DNA of 64,000 nucleotides from Methylobacterium nonmethylotrophicum (lineage in GTDB: Bacteria > Pseudomonadota > Alphaproteobacteria > Rhizobiales > Beijerinckiaceae), in contig NZ_SRLB01000020.1 in NCBI RefSeq assembly GCF_004745635.1, positions 58,557-122,556 on the forward strand. Reading direction: 5' to 3'. The position numbers were made by a program, and so were the translations under genes. The notes beneath the pieces were generated by a model. It saw only the letters and a program-made list of their open reading frames with translations. It searched no databases and was not told where the DNA came from. Positions 16,467-23,929 of this stretch are shown here, piece after piece. Each line of letters starts with the position of its first letter. The stretch's first letter is position 1.

Positions 16467-16904
16467 GGCAGCTGCCCTCCTCCCATTTTTGTTTCTAGAT
16501 CGTCACTATGCGCCGCAATTTTCAATCTGGCAATCTTCCGGATCAATCAATGCAAAGGATGCACGCAGTTCGAGAATCAGATAAATCAATACAACCCCCG
16601 CAACCGGCCCTGGAGATTTCTGGATCCAGGTCTCGGGGCCAAGTTCCGCTCGGCCTGACCTGCTGAGGAGCAAAGTTGATCGGGTCTTGGCGCTGACCTC
16701 GTCGGCGGCTGCTCTCCACCGCCGCCTCCCGCGCGCGCGTCGCCACCAGGGCGCCGGCCACGATGAGCCCGCAGGCGAGCGCCAGGGATCCGGTCGCCGC
16801 ATGTCTCCGGGCCTCTCGAGCGTGCCTTGCGGCCCGCCGCTGTGCCGCAGGGTAATTTTGGGCTGGACAGCCATGTCGGCGCCGCCTAAATTGGCGCTAC
16901 TTGA
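16467..16904. other. Gene-free interval with EamA fragment
   Basis: 438 bp of lower G+C than its surroundings in part (16480-16600). Apart from the duplicated EamA 3' end at 16709-16798 nothing recognisable is present. Confidence 0.6.
16709..16798 (-). pseudogene. Duplicated 3' fragment of the EamA gene
   Basis: About 90 bp that repeat, in the same orientation, the last ~100 bp of the intact EamA gene at 17651. A 43-bp core (from 16743, beginning CCACCAGGGCGCCGG) is identical to 17701 onward. Translated leftward it gives LALACGLIVAGALVATRA, the C-terminus of the intact exporter. No other part of the gene is present here. Confidence 0.85.
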
Positions 16905-17201
16905 TTGATGGCACGAAAGTTGACAATGATGACGGTGCGCTGGCAGAATGAAGGTCTCTTCATCCCGCGCGTGCTCGTCAGCAACTCAGCAGCCGACATG
17001 ATCTCGTTGCTACACCCGTCCGACGAGACCGCAGCTTCTGCGACGGCAGCGGCGATCAAGGCGAGCGTTCTCGATCCTGCTAAGGTCAACAAGCTCGTCG
17101 GCGTCGACAATGCCTTCGTCGCACGCGCCGGAGAATTGCAGGTTTTCTTCAAGATCGAGGGCGATACGATCGTCATTACATCGATCCTCGCGCAGACCTG
17201 A
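16905..17201 (+). CDS. Small hypothetical protein
   Basis: Up to 98 residues; an ATG at 16926 or 16929 (MTVRWQNEG) is equally possible. The translation is well mixed, without the Arg/Pro/Ala runs of spurious frames in this genome, and ends in a strand-like GELQVFFKIEGDTIVITSIL resembling the last beta-strands of RelE/ParE-type folds, though no antitoxin lies beside it. G+C and codon use are unlike the neighbours. It lies inside the interval bounded by the two EamA 3' ends and may have arrived with it. Confidence 0.45.
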   Translation: MMARKLTMMTVRWQNEGLFIPRVLVSNSAADMISLLHPSDETAASATAAAIKASVLDPAKVNKLVGVDNAFVARAGELQVFFKIEGDTIVITSILAQT

Positions 17202-17650
17202 TGGCGAAGCGCTTTGCTTGCCGAGTTCAAGATCCTCCTCGGCACCACCACCGCTCTCGCTGAGCGCGATCAGGGTCTCGCCAGTTTCAGACGATAGCCC
17301 TATCCCTGCGCGAAGATCGGGCAGTCCAACGCGCGTGGGCGTCGGCGACCTGATCGGGCATGCGTCTCGGATCCTTCCACATGTCCGGACCGGCCTCACC
17401 GTCCGCCGTGCCGGCACGGACGATCTCTGCCTGATCGAGGTCGAAGGTGCATCCGCCCGACACATCTTCGAAGTGAGCGCGGGACCGGCCCGTGGGCCTG
17501 CGCGTTCGACAAGGGCTTCAGTCAGGTCGTCGACTGATAGCGTCGCGCCCACCCTCGTGACCGTCGACGAGCTCGACCGCGATTTCGGGGTGTGGATCAG
17601 CCCGAGAACATCGCCCGCTCGGAACAACCGGGCTCGGCCACTGGGATCCC
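17202..17650. other. Interval without a supported gene
   Basis: 449 bp between the small hypothetical gene and the EamA stop. A rightward frame stays open (17110-17724), and its middle part (around GVGDLIGHASRILPHVRTGL) looks protein-like, but it has no sensible start and runs antisense into the EamA gene. It may be a decayed gene. Part of the same possible insert. Confidence 0.5.
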
Positions 17651-18544
17651 TTAGCGGCCGCTCTCCGCCGCCGCCTCCCGCGCCCCGCCCGCCCGCGTTG
17701 CCACCAGGGCGCCGGCCACGATGAGCCCGCAGGCGAGCGCCAGCGACCAGGTCGCCGGGGCGTAGCCGGCGGCGACGAGGAGCAGGGTCGAGAGGACCGG
17801 GGCGGCGTAGGAGCCGACGCCGAGGAGGCGGATGTCGCCGCGCTTGACGCCGATGTCCCAGAGGTAGAACGCCGCCCCGACCGGGCCGAGGCCGAGCGCC
17901 GCCACGGCCGCCCATTGCGCCGCGCCGTGCGGCCAGACCGTCGTCTCGAAGGCGAGGTGGCAGGCGAGGCTCAAGGCCGCGGTGGCGAGGCAGAAGCCCG
18001 CGACGGCATCCGTCGGCACCGCGCCGACCCGGCGCGACAGCACCGAGTAGCCCGACCACAGGAAGGCGCAGGCCGCGGCCGCGGCGTAGCCCGGCAGGGC
18101 GGCGGCCTCGAAGCTCAGCGAACCGCGGCCGAGGAAGAGCGTGACGACGCCGGACAGGCCCAGGAGCGCGCCCGCGAGGTGGGCGGCGCGCAGGCCCCCC
18201 TCCCCCGGCAGCAGGGCGGAGAACAGCACGATCAGCAGCGGCCAGAGATAGCTGATGAGCCCGGCCTCCGCCGGCGGCGCGAGGCGCAGGGCCGCGAAGT
18301 AGAGCGCGTGGTAGCCGAACAGGCCGCCGATGCCGAGGGCCCAGACCGCGACGGGCTGGCGCAAGGCGGCGAGGCCCGAGGGGCGCACGATCCAGCTGGC
18401 GCAGCCGAGGAGCCCGCCGACCAGGAAGGTCATCGCGGCGAGCTGGAAGGGCGGCACCGCGCCGGAGGCCGCGGTGAACAGGGCGAGCAGCGACCAGAGC
18501 AGGATGGCGCCGGAGCCGATCAGGGTGGCGGTGCGGACGGTCAT
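17651..18544 (-). CDS. EamA/DMT family exporter (YddG-like)
   Basis: 297 residues with ten hydrophobic helices in two EamA repeats (about 1-135 and 145-285). The N-terminal GAILLWSLLALFTAASGAVPPFQLAAMTF, given here only as its outline GAILLWSLLALF, and ISYLWPLLIVLFSALL match the aromatic amino acid exporter YddG and related drug/metabolite transporters; the substrate is not certain. The gene is complete, but its final ~100 bp occur a second time at 16709-16798. Confidence 0.88.
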   Translation of the reverse strand: MTVRTATLIGSGAILLWSLLALFTAASGAVPPFQLAAMTFLVGGLLGCASWIVRPSGLAALRQPVAVWALGIGGLFGYHALYFAALRLAPPAEAGLISYLWPLLIVLFSALLPGEGGLRAAHLAGALLGLSGVVTLFLGRGSLSFEAAALPGYAAAAACAFLWSGYSVLSRRVGAVPTDAVAGFCLATAALSLACHLAFETTVWPHGAAQWAAVAALGLGPVGAAFYLWDIGVKRGDIRLLGVGSYAAPVLSTLLLVAAGYAPATWSLALACGLIVAGALVATRAGGAREAAAESGR

Positions 18545-18622
18545 AGTACGCCTTCAGCTTCACCGGCGCGGCCCTACCACGGCGGCCCTGCCGGCTCACC
18601 CGGAAATCGGCTACGAGGCCTC

Positions 18623-19297
18623 GTGCGGAGGATCCCACCCCTGATCGAACTCGCCCCCGGCCTGATCCACCATCCGGGCTATCTCGATGCCGAGGCGCAG
18701 GCCGCGCTCGCCGCCGACCTCGCGGCTGTTTTGCGCGACGCCCCGCCCTTCACCCCCACCATGCCGCGCACGGACAAGCCGTTCTCCGTCCGGATGACGA
18801 ATTGCGGCCCCCTCGGCTGGGTCTCCGACCGGGCCGGCTACCGCTACCAGGCGGCGCATCCGGAGACCGGCCGGCCCTGGCCCCGGATGCCGGCGGCGTT
18901 GCTGCGGGCCTGGGACGACCTCGCCCGTTGCCCGGCCGAGCCCGAGGCCTGCCTCGTCAACCTCTACGGGCCCGGCACCCGGATGGGCCAGCACCAGGAC
19001 CGGGACGAGGCGGAGCTCGCCGCCCCCGTTCTCTCGCTGTCCCTCGGGGCGACCGCCCTGTTTCGCTACGGCGGGGTGAATCGCACCGACCCGACCCGGT
19101 CGGTGCGGCTGTCCTCCGGCGACGCCCTGGTGATCGGCGGGCCCTCGCGCCTGATCTTCCACGGCGTCGACCGCATCCTGCCCGCCGCCCCCGACCTCCT
19201 GGCGCCCGGAGCCGGGCCGGTCCTGCCCGACCCGGTGCCCGAGGGCGGGCGCCTCAACCTGACCTTGCGGCGCGTCTCGGCGTTCCGCCGCGCTTGA
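18623..19297 (+). CDS. alkB: AlkB-type 2-oxoglutarate/Fe(II) DNA dioxygenase
   Basis: Repairs 1-methyladenine and 3-methylcytosine in DNA by oxidative demethylation. From a GTG at 18623 the product is 224 residues. Iron ligands are H124 and D126 in MGQHQDRDE and H180 in LIFHGVDR; the 2-oxoglutarate-binding arginines are in RLNLTLRR near the end. NLYGPGTRMGQH and LSLSLGATALFRYGG match AlkB. No ATG precedes the conserved part, so GTG is inferred. Divergent from the exporter gene. Confidence 0.9.
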   Translation: MRRIPPLIELAPGLIHHPGYLDAEAQAALAADLAAVLRDAPPFTPTMPRTDKPFSVRMTNCGPLGWVSDRAGYRYQAAHPETGRPWPRMPAALLRAWDDLARCPAEPEACLVNLYGPGTRMGQHQDRDEAELAAPVLSLSLGATALFRYGGVNRTDPTRSVRLSSGDALVIGGPSRLIFHGVDRILPAAPDLLAPGAGPVLPDPVPEGGRLNLTLRRVSAFRRA

Positions 19298-19418
19298 CAG
19301 ACCGGCCCGGGCGGCCGACGCATCCCCGCGATGATCCGGCGCCCGCCCGCTCCCGGGCGGCGTCGACCGACCCCCGACCGCCGCCCGCTCCCGGGCGGCG
19401 TCAGCCGAGACGAGTCTG

Positions 19419-20393
19419 ATGCCGACGAGTCCCCTGTCGCTGCGCGCCCGTCTGGTGCGCGTCCTGGCGCTCCTCTCCTGCCTCGCCGGCCTGCCGGCCG
19501 GGGCCCTGGCGGCCGATCCGGTCTACCCGCCGGGCTCGCGCTTCGGCTTCGAGCCGGCGAAGGAGATGGTGATCTCGCGCCGCTTCACCGGCTTCGAGCG
19601 GCAGGGCGGCGGCGCCACGGTCTCGGTGGTCGAACTGCCGCCGCAGGCCTACAAGGACCTCACCGCCAACTTCACCGACGAGAACCTGAAGAGCCAGGGC
19701 CTGGTGGTGAAGACCCGCGAGACGCTGAAGCTCGCCGACGGGCGGGAGGGCCTGCTGTTCACCGGCGAGCAGCCGATCGATCAGGCTCCCGGCACGCCGG
19801 CCCTGCACAAGTGGGTCTTCCTCGTCTCCGATCCGACCGTCACCGGCATCGTGATCGGCCAGACTCTCCCCGGGGCCGAGGCCGACGAGACGATGCGCGC
19901 GATGCTGACCAGCGTGCGGGTGCGCCCGGCGCTGACCATCGACCAGCAGGTCGCGGCCCTCCCCTTCCGGGTCACCGAGACCGCGGGCTTCCGCCCGGTG
20001 CGGGTGCTCGGCGGCAACTCGGTGCTCTACACCGACGGGCCGAAGGACCAGATGATGAACCTGGAGCAGCCGATCCTGGTCCTCGCCGAGGCGGTGCAGC
20101 CGGCCCCGGCGGCCGAGCAGCGCGACGCCTTCGCCAAGGCCGCCCTGTACTCGAACCAGACCATGAAGGACTTCGCGATCGAGCGGTCGCAGGGCTTCCG
20201 CCAGAACGGGGCCGACTGGCACGAGATCGTGGCGCGGGCGGTCGACGTGCCGTCGGGCACGCCCGTGGTGGTGTCGCAGACCATCCGCTTCCAGCCCGAC
20301 GGCTATTTCCGCGCCGTCGGCGTGGTCCGGGCCGCCGACCGCGACGCGATGCTGCCGCGCTTCCGCAAGGTGGTGGACAGCGTCGGGTTCTGA
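19419..20393 (+). CDS. Periplasmic/secreted protein of unknown function
   Basis: 324 residues with a signal peptide ending near PAGALAADP (residues 24-32). The mature protein is soluble and lacks cysteines and recognisable motifs; it seems built of two similar halves, each with a beta-rich segment (VYPPGSRFGFEPAKEMV and FRVTETAGFRPVRVLGGN). Good codon use and full length. I do not recognise the family. Confidence 0.75.
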   Translation: MPTSPLSLRARLVRVLALLSCLAGLPAGALAADPVYPPGSRFGFEPAKEMVISRRFTGFERQGGGATVSVVELPPQAYKDLTANFTDENLKSQGLVVKTRETLKLADGREGLLFTGEQPIDQAPGTPALHKWVFLVSDPTVTGIVIGQTLPGAEADETMRAMLTSVRVRPALTIDQQVAALPFRVTETAGFRPVRVLGGNSVLYTDGPKDQMMNLEQPILVLAEAVQPAPAAEQRDAFAKAALYSNQTMKDFAIERSQGFRQNGADWHEIVARAVDVPSGTPVVVSQTIRFQPDGYFRAVGVVRAADRDAMLPRFRKVVDSVGF

Positions 20394-20415
20394 GCTCCGG
20401 GGAAGGCGGGGTGCC

Positions 20416-21294
20416 TCACTCCGGCTTGAGGCCCGAGCGCGCCTCGAGCTCCTTCAGGGTCCGGCGGGCGACGCTGGCGCCGGGCAGGCGGCGCTCGCGC
20501 TCGAAGCGCGCCAAAGCCGCGCGGGTGCCCGGTCCGGCGATGCCGTCGACCGTGAGCGGGCCGTAGCCGAGCTTCACCAGGGCGCGCTGGGCATAGGCGA
20601 CCGACTTGTCGGCCTTGGCCGCGGCGGCCGGCGGCGCGGCGTGGAGCGCCTTCGCGGCGTCCGGCGCCTTCGCCTCCCGGACCGAGGCCGGCGGGCGGAC
20701 CTCAGGCGCGGACTTGGCCGCCTCCTTGCCCACAGCCTCCTTGACCGCCGCTTCCTTGACCGCACTCTCCCTGGGCGGCGCCTTCGCGGGCTTCGCGGGC
20801 GCGGCCTTCGGGCTCACCGAGGCGGTGGTGTGGTCGTCGCGGCCGATCAATGCGCCGATGCCATCCGCCGCCCCGGCCTTCGGCGCGTCCGGCCTTCCGG
20901 CCCGGGCCGCGTCGGCCCGGACCGTCGGAGCGGGGGCGGGGTCGGCCGCCGGGCGCGGCGGCGCCTTGGCGAAGAGCGGAGCCGGATGGCGCCCGGTCTG
21001 GAAGCTGAGAGCGTTCGCTGCCACCGCCGCCACGGCTCCCAGGGCGAGGAGAAGGCCGACGATGCCGGCCGGGTGACGCACGATCCGGTCGGCCCGGCCC
21101 CGCAGGCGGTCGAGGGCGCCGGCGGGCCGCGGCACGACCCGGGGCGCGCGCGCCGCCCGCGGGGCCGACCGCGGACGCGGTGCGGGCCGCGCCTCGGCCG
21201 TCAGCCCCACGTCGGGATCGCGCCGGCGCGCCGTCGCCTCGCCGGAGGGCCGGGCCGTTGCTTCGGCGGGTGGCCGGGCTGGCGCCTCGGACAT
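20416..21294 (-). CDS. Membrane-anchored peptidoglycan-binding protein
   Basis: 292 residues. A basic, Pro/Ala/Arg-rich cytoplasmic N-terminus (about 1-80) is followed by one transmembrane helix (GIVGLLLALGAVAAVAANAL), a long Ala/Lys/Pro linker with KEAAVKEAVGKEAA repeats, and a C-terminal peptidoglycan-binding domain type 1 (VAYAQRALVKLGYGPLTVDG then GPGTRAALARFERERRLPG). Start set by AAGGAGACGTG directly before ATG 21294. It follows the histidine kinase gene by 81 nt and is likely read with it, linking wall sensing and signalling by context only. Confidence 0.87.
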   Translation of the reverse strand: MSEAPARPPAEATARPSGEATARRRDPDVGLTAEARPAPRPRSAPRAARAPRVVPRPAGALDRLRGRADRIVRHPAGIVGLLLALGAVAAVAANALSFQTGRHPAPLFAKAPPRPAADPAPAPTVRADAARAGRPDAPKAGAADGIGALIGRDDHTTASVSPKAAPAKPAKAPPRESAVKEAAVKEAVGKEAAKSAPEVRPPASVREAKAPDAAKALHAAPPAAAAKADKSVAYAQRALVKLGYGPLTVDGIAGPGTRAALARFERERRLPGASVARRTLKELEARSGLKPE

Positions 21295-21375
21295 CACGTC
21301 TCCTTCCGGCTTCGGGCGGGCCAAGATCGGGCGGGCTTGAAGTTCGGGCAGGTCCCGCTCGCGCGGGACCCAGGC

Positions 21376-23217
21376 TCAGCCGGTCAGCCGCATCGTCGCG
21401 GGCGCCCCGGCCGGGGCAGGCCCGACGAGGGCGGCGGTGCGGATCGGCACGGGGCCGCCGGGCGCGGACCGGCCGCCGCGGCAATCGAGCGGCAGGCTCA
21501 CCACCACCCGGGTCCCCCGGGACGGGCTGCTCTCGACCGAGAGCTCGCCGTGGTGCAGCCCGACGAGGCCGCGCACCACCGAGAGGCCGAGGCCGGTGCC
21601 CTCGTGCGACCGGCCATAGGCGGCGCCGGCGCCGAGGCCGGCCTGGAAGAACGGGTCGCCCAGCCGCGGCAGGTCGGCCTCCGCGATGCCGATCCCGGTA
21701 TCGGTCACCGCCATCTCGATCCGGTCGAACATCCGACGCACCGAGAGCACCACCTCGCCGCCCCGGGGCGTGAACTTCACGGCGTTCGACAGGAGGTTGA
21801 TCAGCATCTGCCGGCACGCCCGGGGATCGGCGGTGACCTCCGGCAGGTCGGCGGCGACCTCGCGCCGCAGGCGCACGCCGCCCTGGTCGGCGCGGATCTG
21901 CATCAGGTCGCAGCAGCCCTGGGCGAGGCCCGCGAGATCGAACGGCTCGGGCACGTAGTCGAAGTTGCCGCTCTGGATCCGGGACATGTCGAGGAGGGCA
22001 TTGACCACCTCGAGGAGGTGCCTCCCCGAGGTGTGGATGATGCCGGCATATTCCCGCCGCCGGTCGGGGCCGAGCGCCAGGGTCGATTCGCTCTCCAGCA
22101 TCTCGGAGAAGCCGATGATGGCGTTGAGCGGCGTGCGCAGCTCATGGCTCACCGTGGCGAGGAAGCGGCTCTTGACCTCGTCGGCGCGCTCGGCCGCGGC
22201 CCGGGCCTGGTCGAGCTCCTCGGCGTGGCGCCGGTGCTCGGAAACGTCGCGGGTCACCGCCACCACGGCGGCCTCGCCGACCGCCGCCGGCACCGCCGCG
22301 CCCGGCACCCGGTGGGCGCGCATCTCGGCCCAGATCACCCGGCCGGCCTCGCCCGCCTCGCCGGCGGCGTGCAGGCGGAACTGCACCCTCACCGGCTGGG
22401 CCTGGCCGGCGGCGTCGCTGAGCGCCGTCAGGAAGGCCGGCCGGTCTGAGACGTGGACGCGGTTGAACAGGCCGCGGCCCTCGAGGGCGTCCGGCGTCGT
22501 CCCGGCGAGCGAGCGGGCGGCGGGGCTGGCCTGCAGCACGCTGCCGTTGCGGTCGTGCCAGGTGACGAGGTCGTCGATGGCGTCGAGGAGCAGGGCGTCG
22601 CGCAGGGTCGCGGCCTGGAGGCGATCGCTCCAGCGGCCCTCGCGGCGGTGGTGCTCGAGGGAGAGCGCCAGCACGTGACAGATCGCCGTGATGGCAAAGA
22701 CCGGCATCGCCAGGGCCGCCGGCCAGGCGAAGAAGCCGAAACCCGCGGCGGGCTCGACGAGAGCGACCGCCACCGCCCCCAGGATGGCGAAGGCCGCCGC
22801 CATCAGGGCGGCCCGGTGCGATCCGGCGAGCAGCGCCTCGACCGGGATCATCACCAGCCAGATGCTCGCCGCCGAGGTCGGTCCGCCGGTCAGGCTCGCC
22901 AGGCAGACGACCAGCCCGGTCAGCGCCGCCGAGGAGAGGCCGTGGGCGAGCGTCAGGTTGCCGGTCCGCGCCAGCAGCAGGGCCGCGGCGACCGGGAGCA
23001 TCAGGCAGGCCGCGGCCGCCGCCTCGACCGGCGTCGGCACGCCGCGCCAGAGGAGATAGGGCGGAAGCAGCGCCATCAGCACGGCGCCGGTGGCCAGCCG
23101 GGAGATCAGGAACCGCTCGTGGCGGGCCCGCTCGGCCGGGTCGCCCGCGGCGGAGTCATGGACGAGGCCCGCCAGATGGGCATCGATCAGGGACGCAAAG
23201 GCACTGTTGATACGCAC
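21376..23217 (-). CDS. Membrane sensor histidine kinase with PAS domain
   Basis: 613 residues. About six transmembrane segments (roughly 40-190), a PAS domain (about 205-330), a HisKA domain with phospho-acceptor in FLATVSHELRTPLNAIIGF (near H356), and a HATPase domain with QMLINLLSNAVKF, TDTGIGI and EGTGLGLSVV. The N-terminal pattern SAFASLIDAHLAGLVH then ERARHERFLI resembles the DivJ/PleC-type cell-cycle kinases of alphaproteobacteria, whose target is the single-domain regulator DivK; this is a tentative match. No response regulator gene adjoins. Ends in a Pro/Ala-rich tail. Confidence 0.9.
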   Translation of the reverse strand: MRINSAFASLIDAHLAGLVHDSAAGDPAERARHERFLISRLATGAVLMALLPPYLLWRGVPTPVEAAAAACLMLPVAAALLLARTGNLTLAHGLSSAALTGLVVCLASLTGGPTSAASIWLVMIPVEALLAGSHRAALMAAAFAILGAVAVALVEPAAGFGFFAWPAALAMPVFAITAICHVLALSLEHHRREGRWSDRLQAATLRDALLLDAIDDLVTWHDRNGSVLQASPAARSLAGTTPDALEGRGLFNRVHVSDRPAFLTALSDAAGQAQPVRVQFRLHAAGEAGEAGRVIWAEMRAHRVPGAAVPAAVGEAAVVAVTRDVSEHRRHAEELDQARAAAERADEVKSRFLATVSHELRTPLNAIIGFSEMLESESTLALGPDRRREYAGIIHTSGRHLLEVVNALLDMSRIQSGNFDYVPEPFDLAGLAQGCCDLMQIRADQGGVRLRREVAADLPEVTADPRACRQMLINLLSNAVKFTPRGGEVVLSVRRMFDRIEMAVTDTGIGIAEADLPRLGDPFFQAGLGAGAAYGRSHEGTGLGLSVVRGLVGLHHGELSVESSPSRGTRVVVSLPLDCRGGRSAPGGPVPIRTAALVGPAPAGAPATMRLTG

Positions 23218-23394
23218 ACCGCCACGCCAGCGCGGGAGACCTCGCGGCCCCGGCGCCCCTACACTGCGAACTGCGAAAACCCTCGCAGAGGCGGCTTAAA
23301 CGAACGTTAGAGCGCGGGGCGGCCAGGGCGACTGTCCCCGGGCTTCCACCGGGGCCGCCGTTTCCGGCCTCGACCTCGGGCGGTGGTCCATCCC

Positions 23395-23438
23395 CGCGAC
23401 CTCAGCCGGTCATTGTCCCTGCGACCTCAGCCGGTCAT
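23395..23438. repeat. 25-bp tandem duplication of the CopZ-like gene's 3' end
   Basis: The 18-bp string GCGACCTCAGCCGGTCAT occurs at 23396-23413 and 23421-23438. The right copy contains the last codons and stop of the copper-chaperone-like gene; the left copy repeats them downstream. Confidence 0.8.
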
Positions 23439-23660
23439 GGCCTCGGCATCATAGCCGGCGCGGCCGAGCGCCGCGGCCACGTCGAGGGCTTGGGCGGCGG
23501 TGACGACGGCGACGCGGCCGCGCTCAAGATCCACGCTCACCTGCGCCCCCGGGTCGAGGCGCTGGATCGCCTTCGTCACCGCCGCCACGCAGCCCTGGCA
23601 GGTCATGCCCTCGACCTTCATCAGGAGGTCCATCCGCTCGTCGACCCGGTCGATCGTCAT
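23427..23660 (-). CDS. Heavy-metal-associated domain protein (CopZ-like)
   Basis: 77 residues. A single HMA domain with metal site GMTCQGC (C21, C24), the GMxCxxC motif that binds Cu(I) in copper chaperones and P-type ATPases. Start chosen at 23660 because GAGGACG lies at the right distance; a longer frame upstream adds an unrelated acidic stretch. No copper ATPase or regulator is nearby, so an orphan chaperone. A short duplication copies its 3' end. Confidence 0.87.
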   Translation of the reverse strand: MTIDRVDERMDLLMKVEGMTCQGCVAAVTKAIQRLDPGAQVSVDLERGRVAVVTAAQALDVAAALGRAGYDAEAMTG

Positions 23661-23722
23661 CGTGTCGTCCTCGTCCCACCGCGATCCGTCGTTACCGTCC
23701 GTGCGGCTGCAGCGCACCGCTC

Positions 23723-23776
23723 CGGCCCTTCAGGGCCGCGCAAGCCACATACGGCCCGTCAGGGCCGCGCAAGCCA
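23723..23776. repeat. Short direct repeats with hairpin arms
   Basis: TCAGGGCCGCGCAAGCCA occurs twice (23730-23747, 23759-23776), each preceded by a partial complement CGGCCC, so each unit can fold into a small GGCCC/GGGCC hairpin. Lies upstream of the CopZ-like gene on its 5' side. Confidence 0.7.
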
Positions 23777-23929
23777 TGTCGGGTACTGCGGCACTTCGGA
23801 CAAGGGTGCGGCGAAATCCGTGGGCAGCCCCTGGTGGCGGCTTGCGGGCATCCGGCGCCTCGGCGACAAACGTTAACGAGGCCGGTCTCCGCGGAACCCG
23901 GCGCGTCCTGAATGCGTAAGAGGAATCGC

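Noticed and set aside
17110..17724. A 204-codon rightward frame overlapping the EamA 3' end
   Set aside because: Its middle part looks faintly protein-like, but there is no plausible start and it ends antisense to the exporter. Recorded as an unsupported interval instead.
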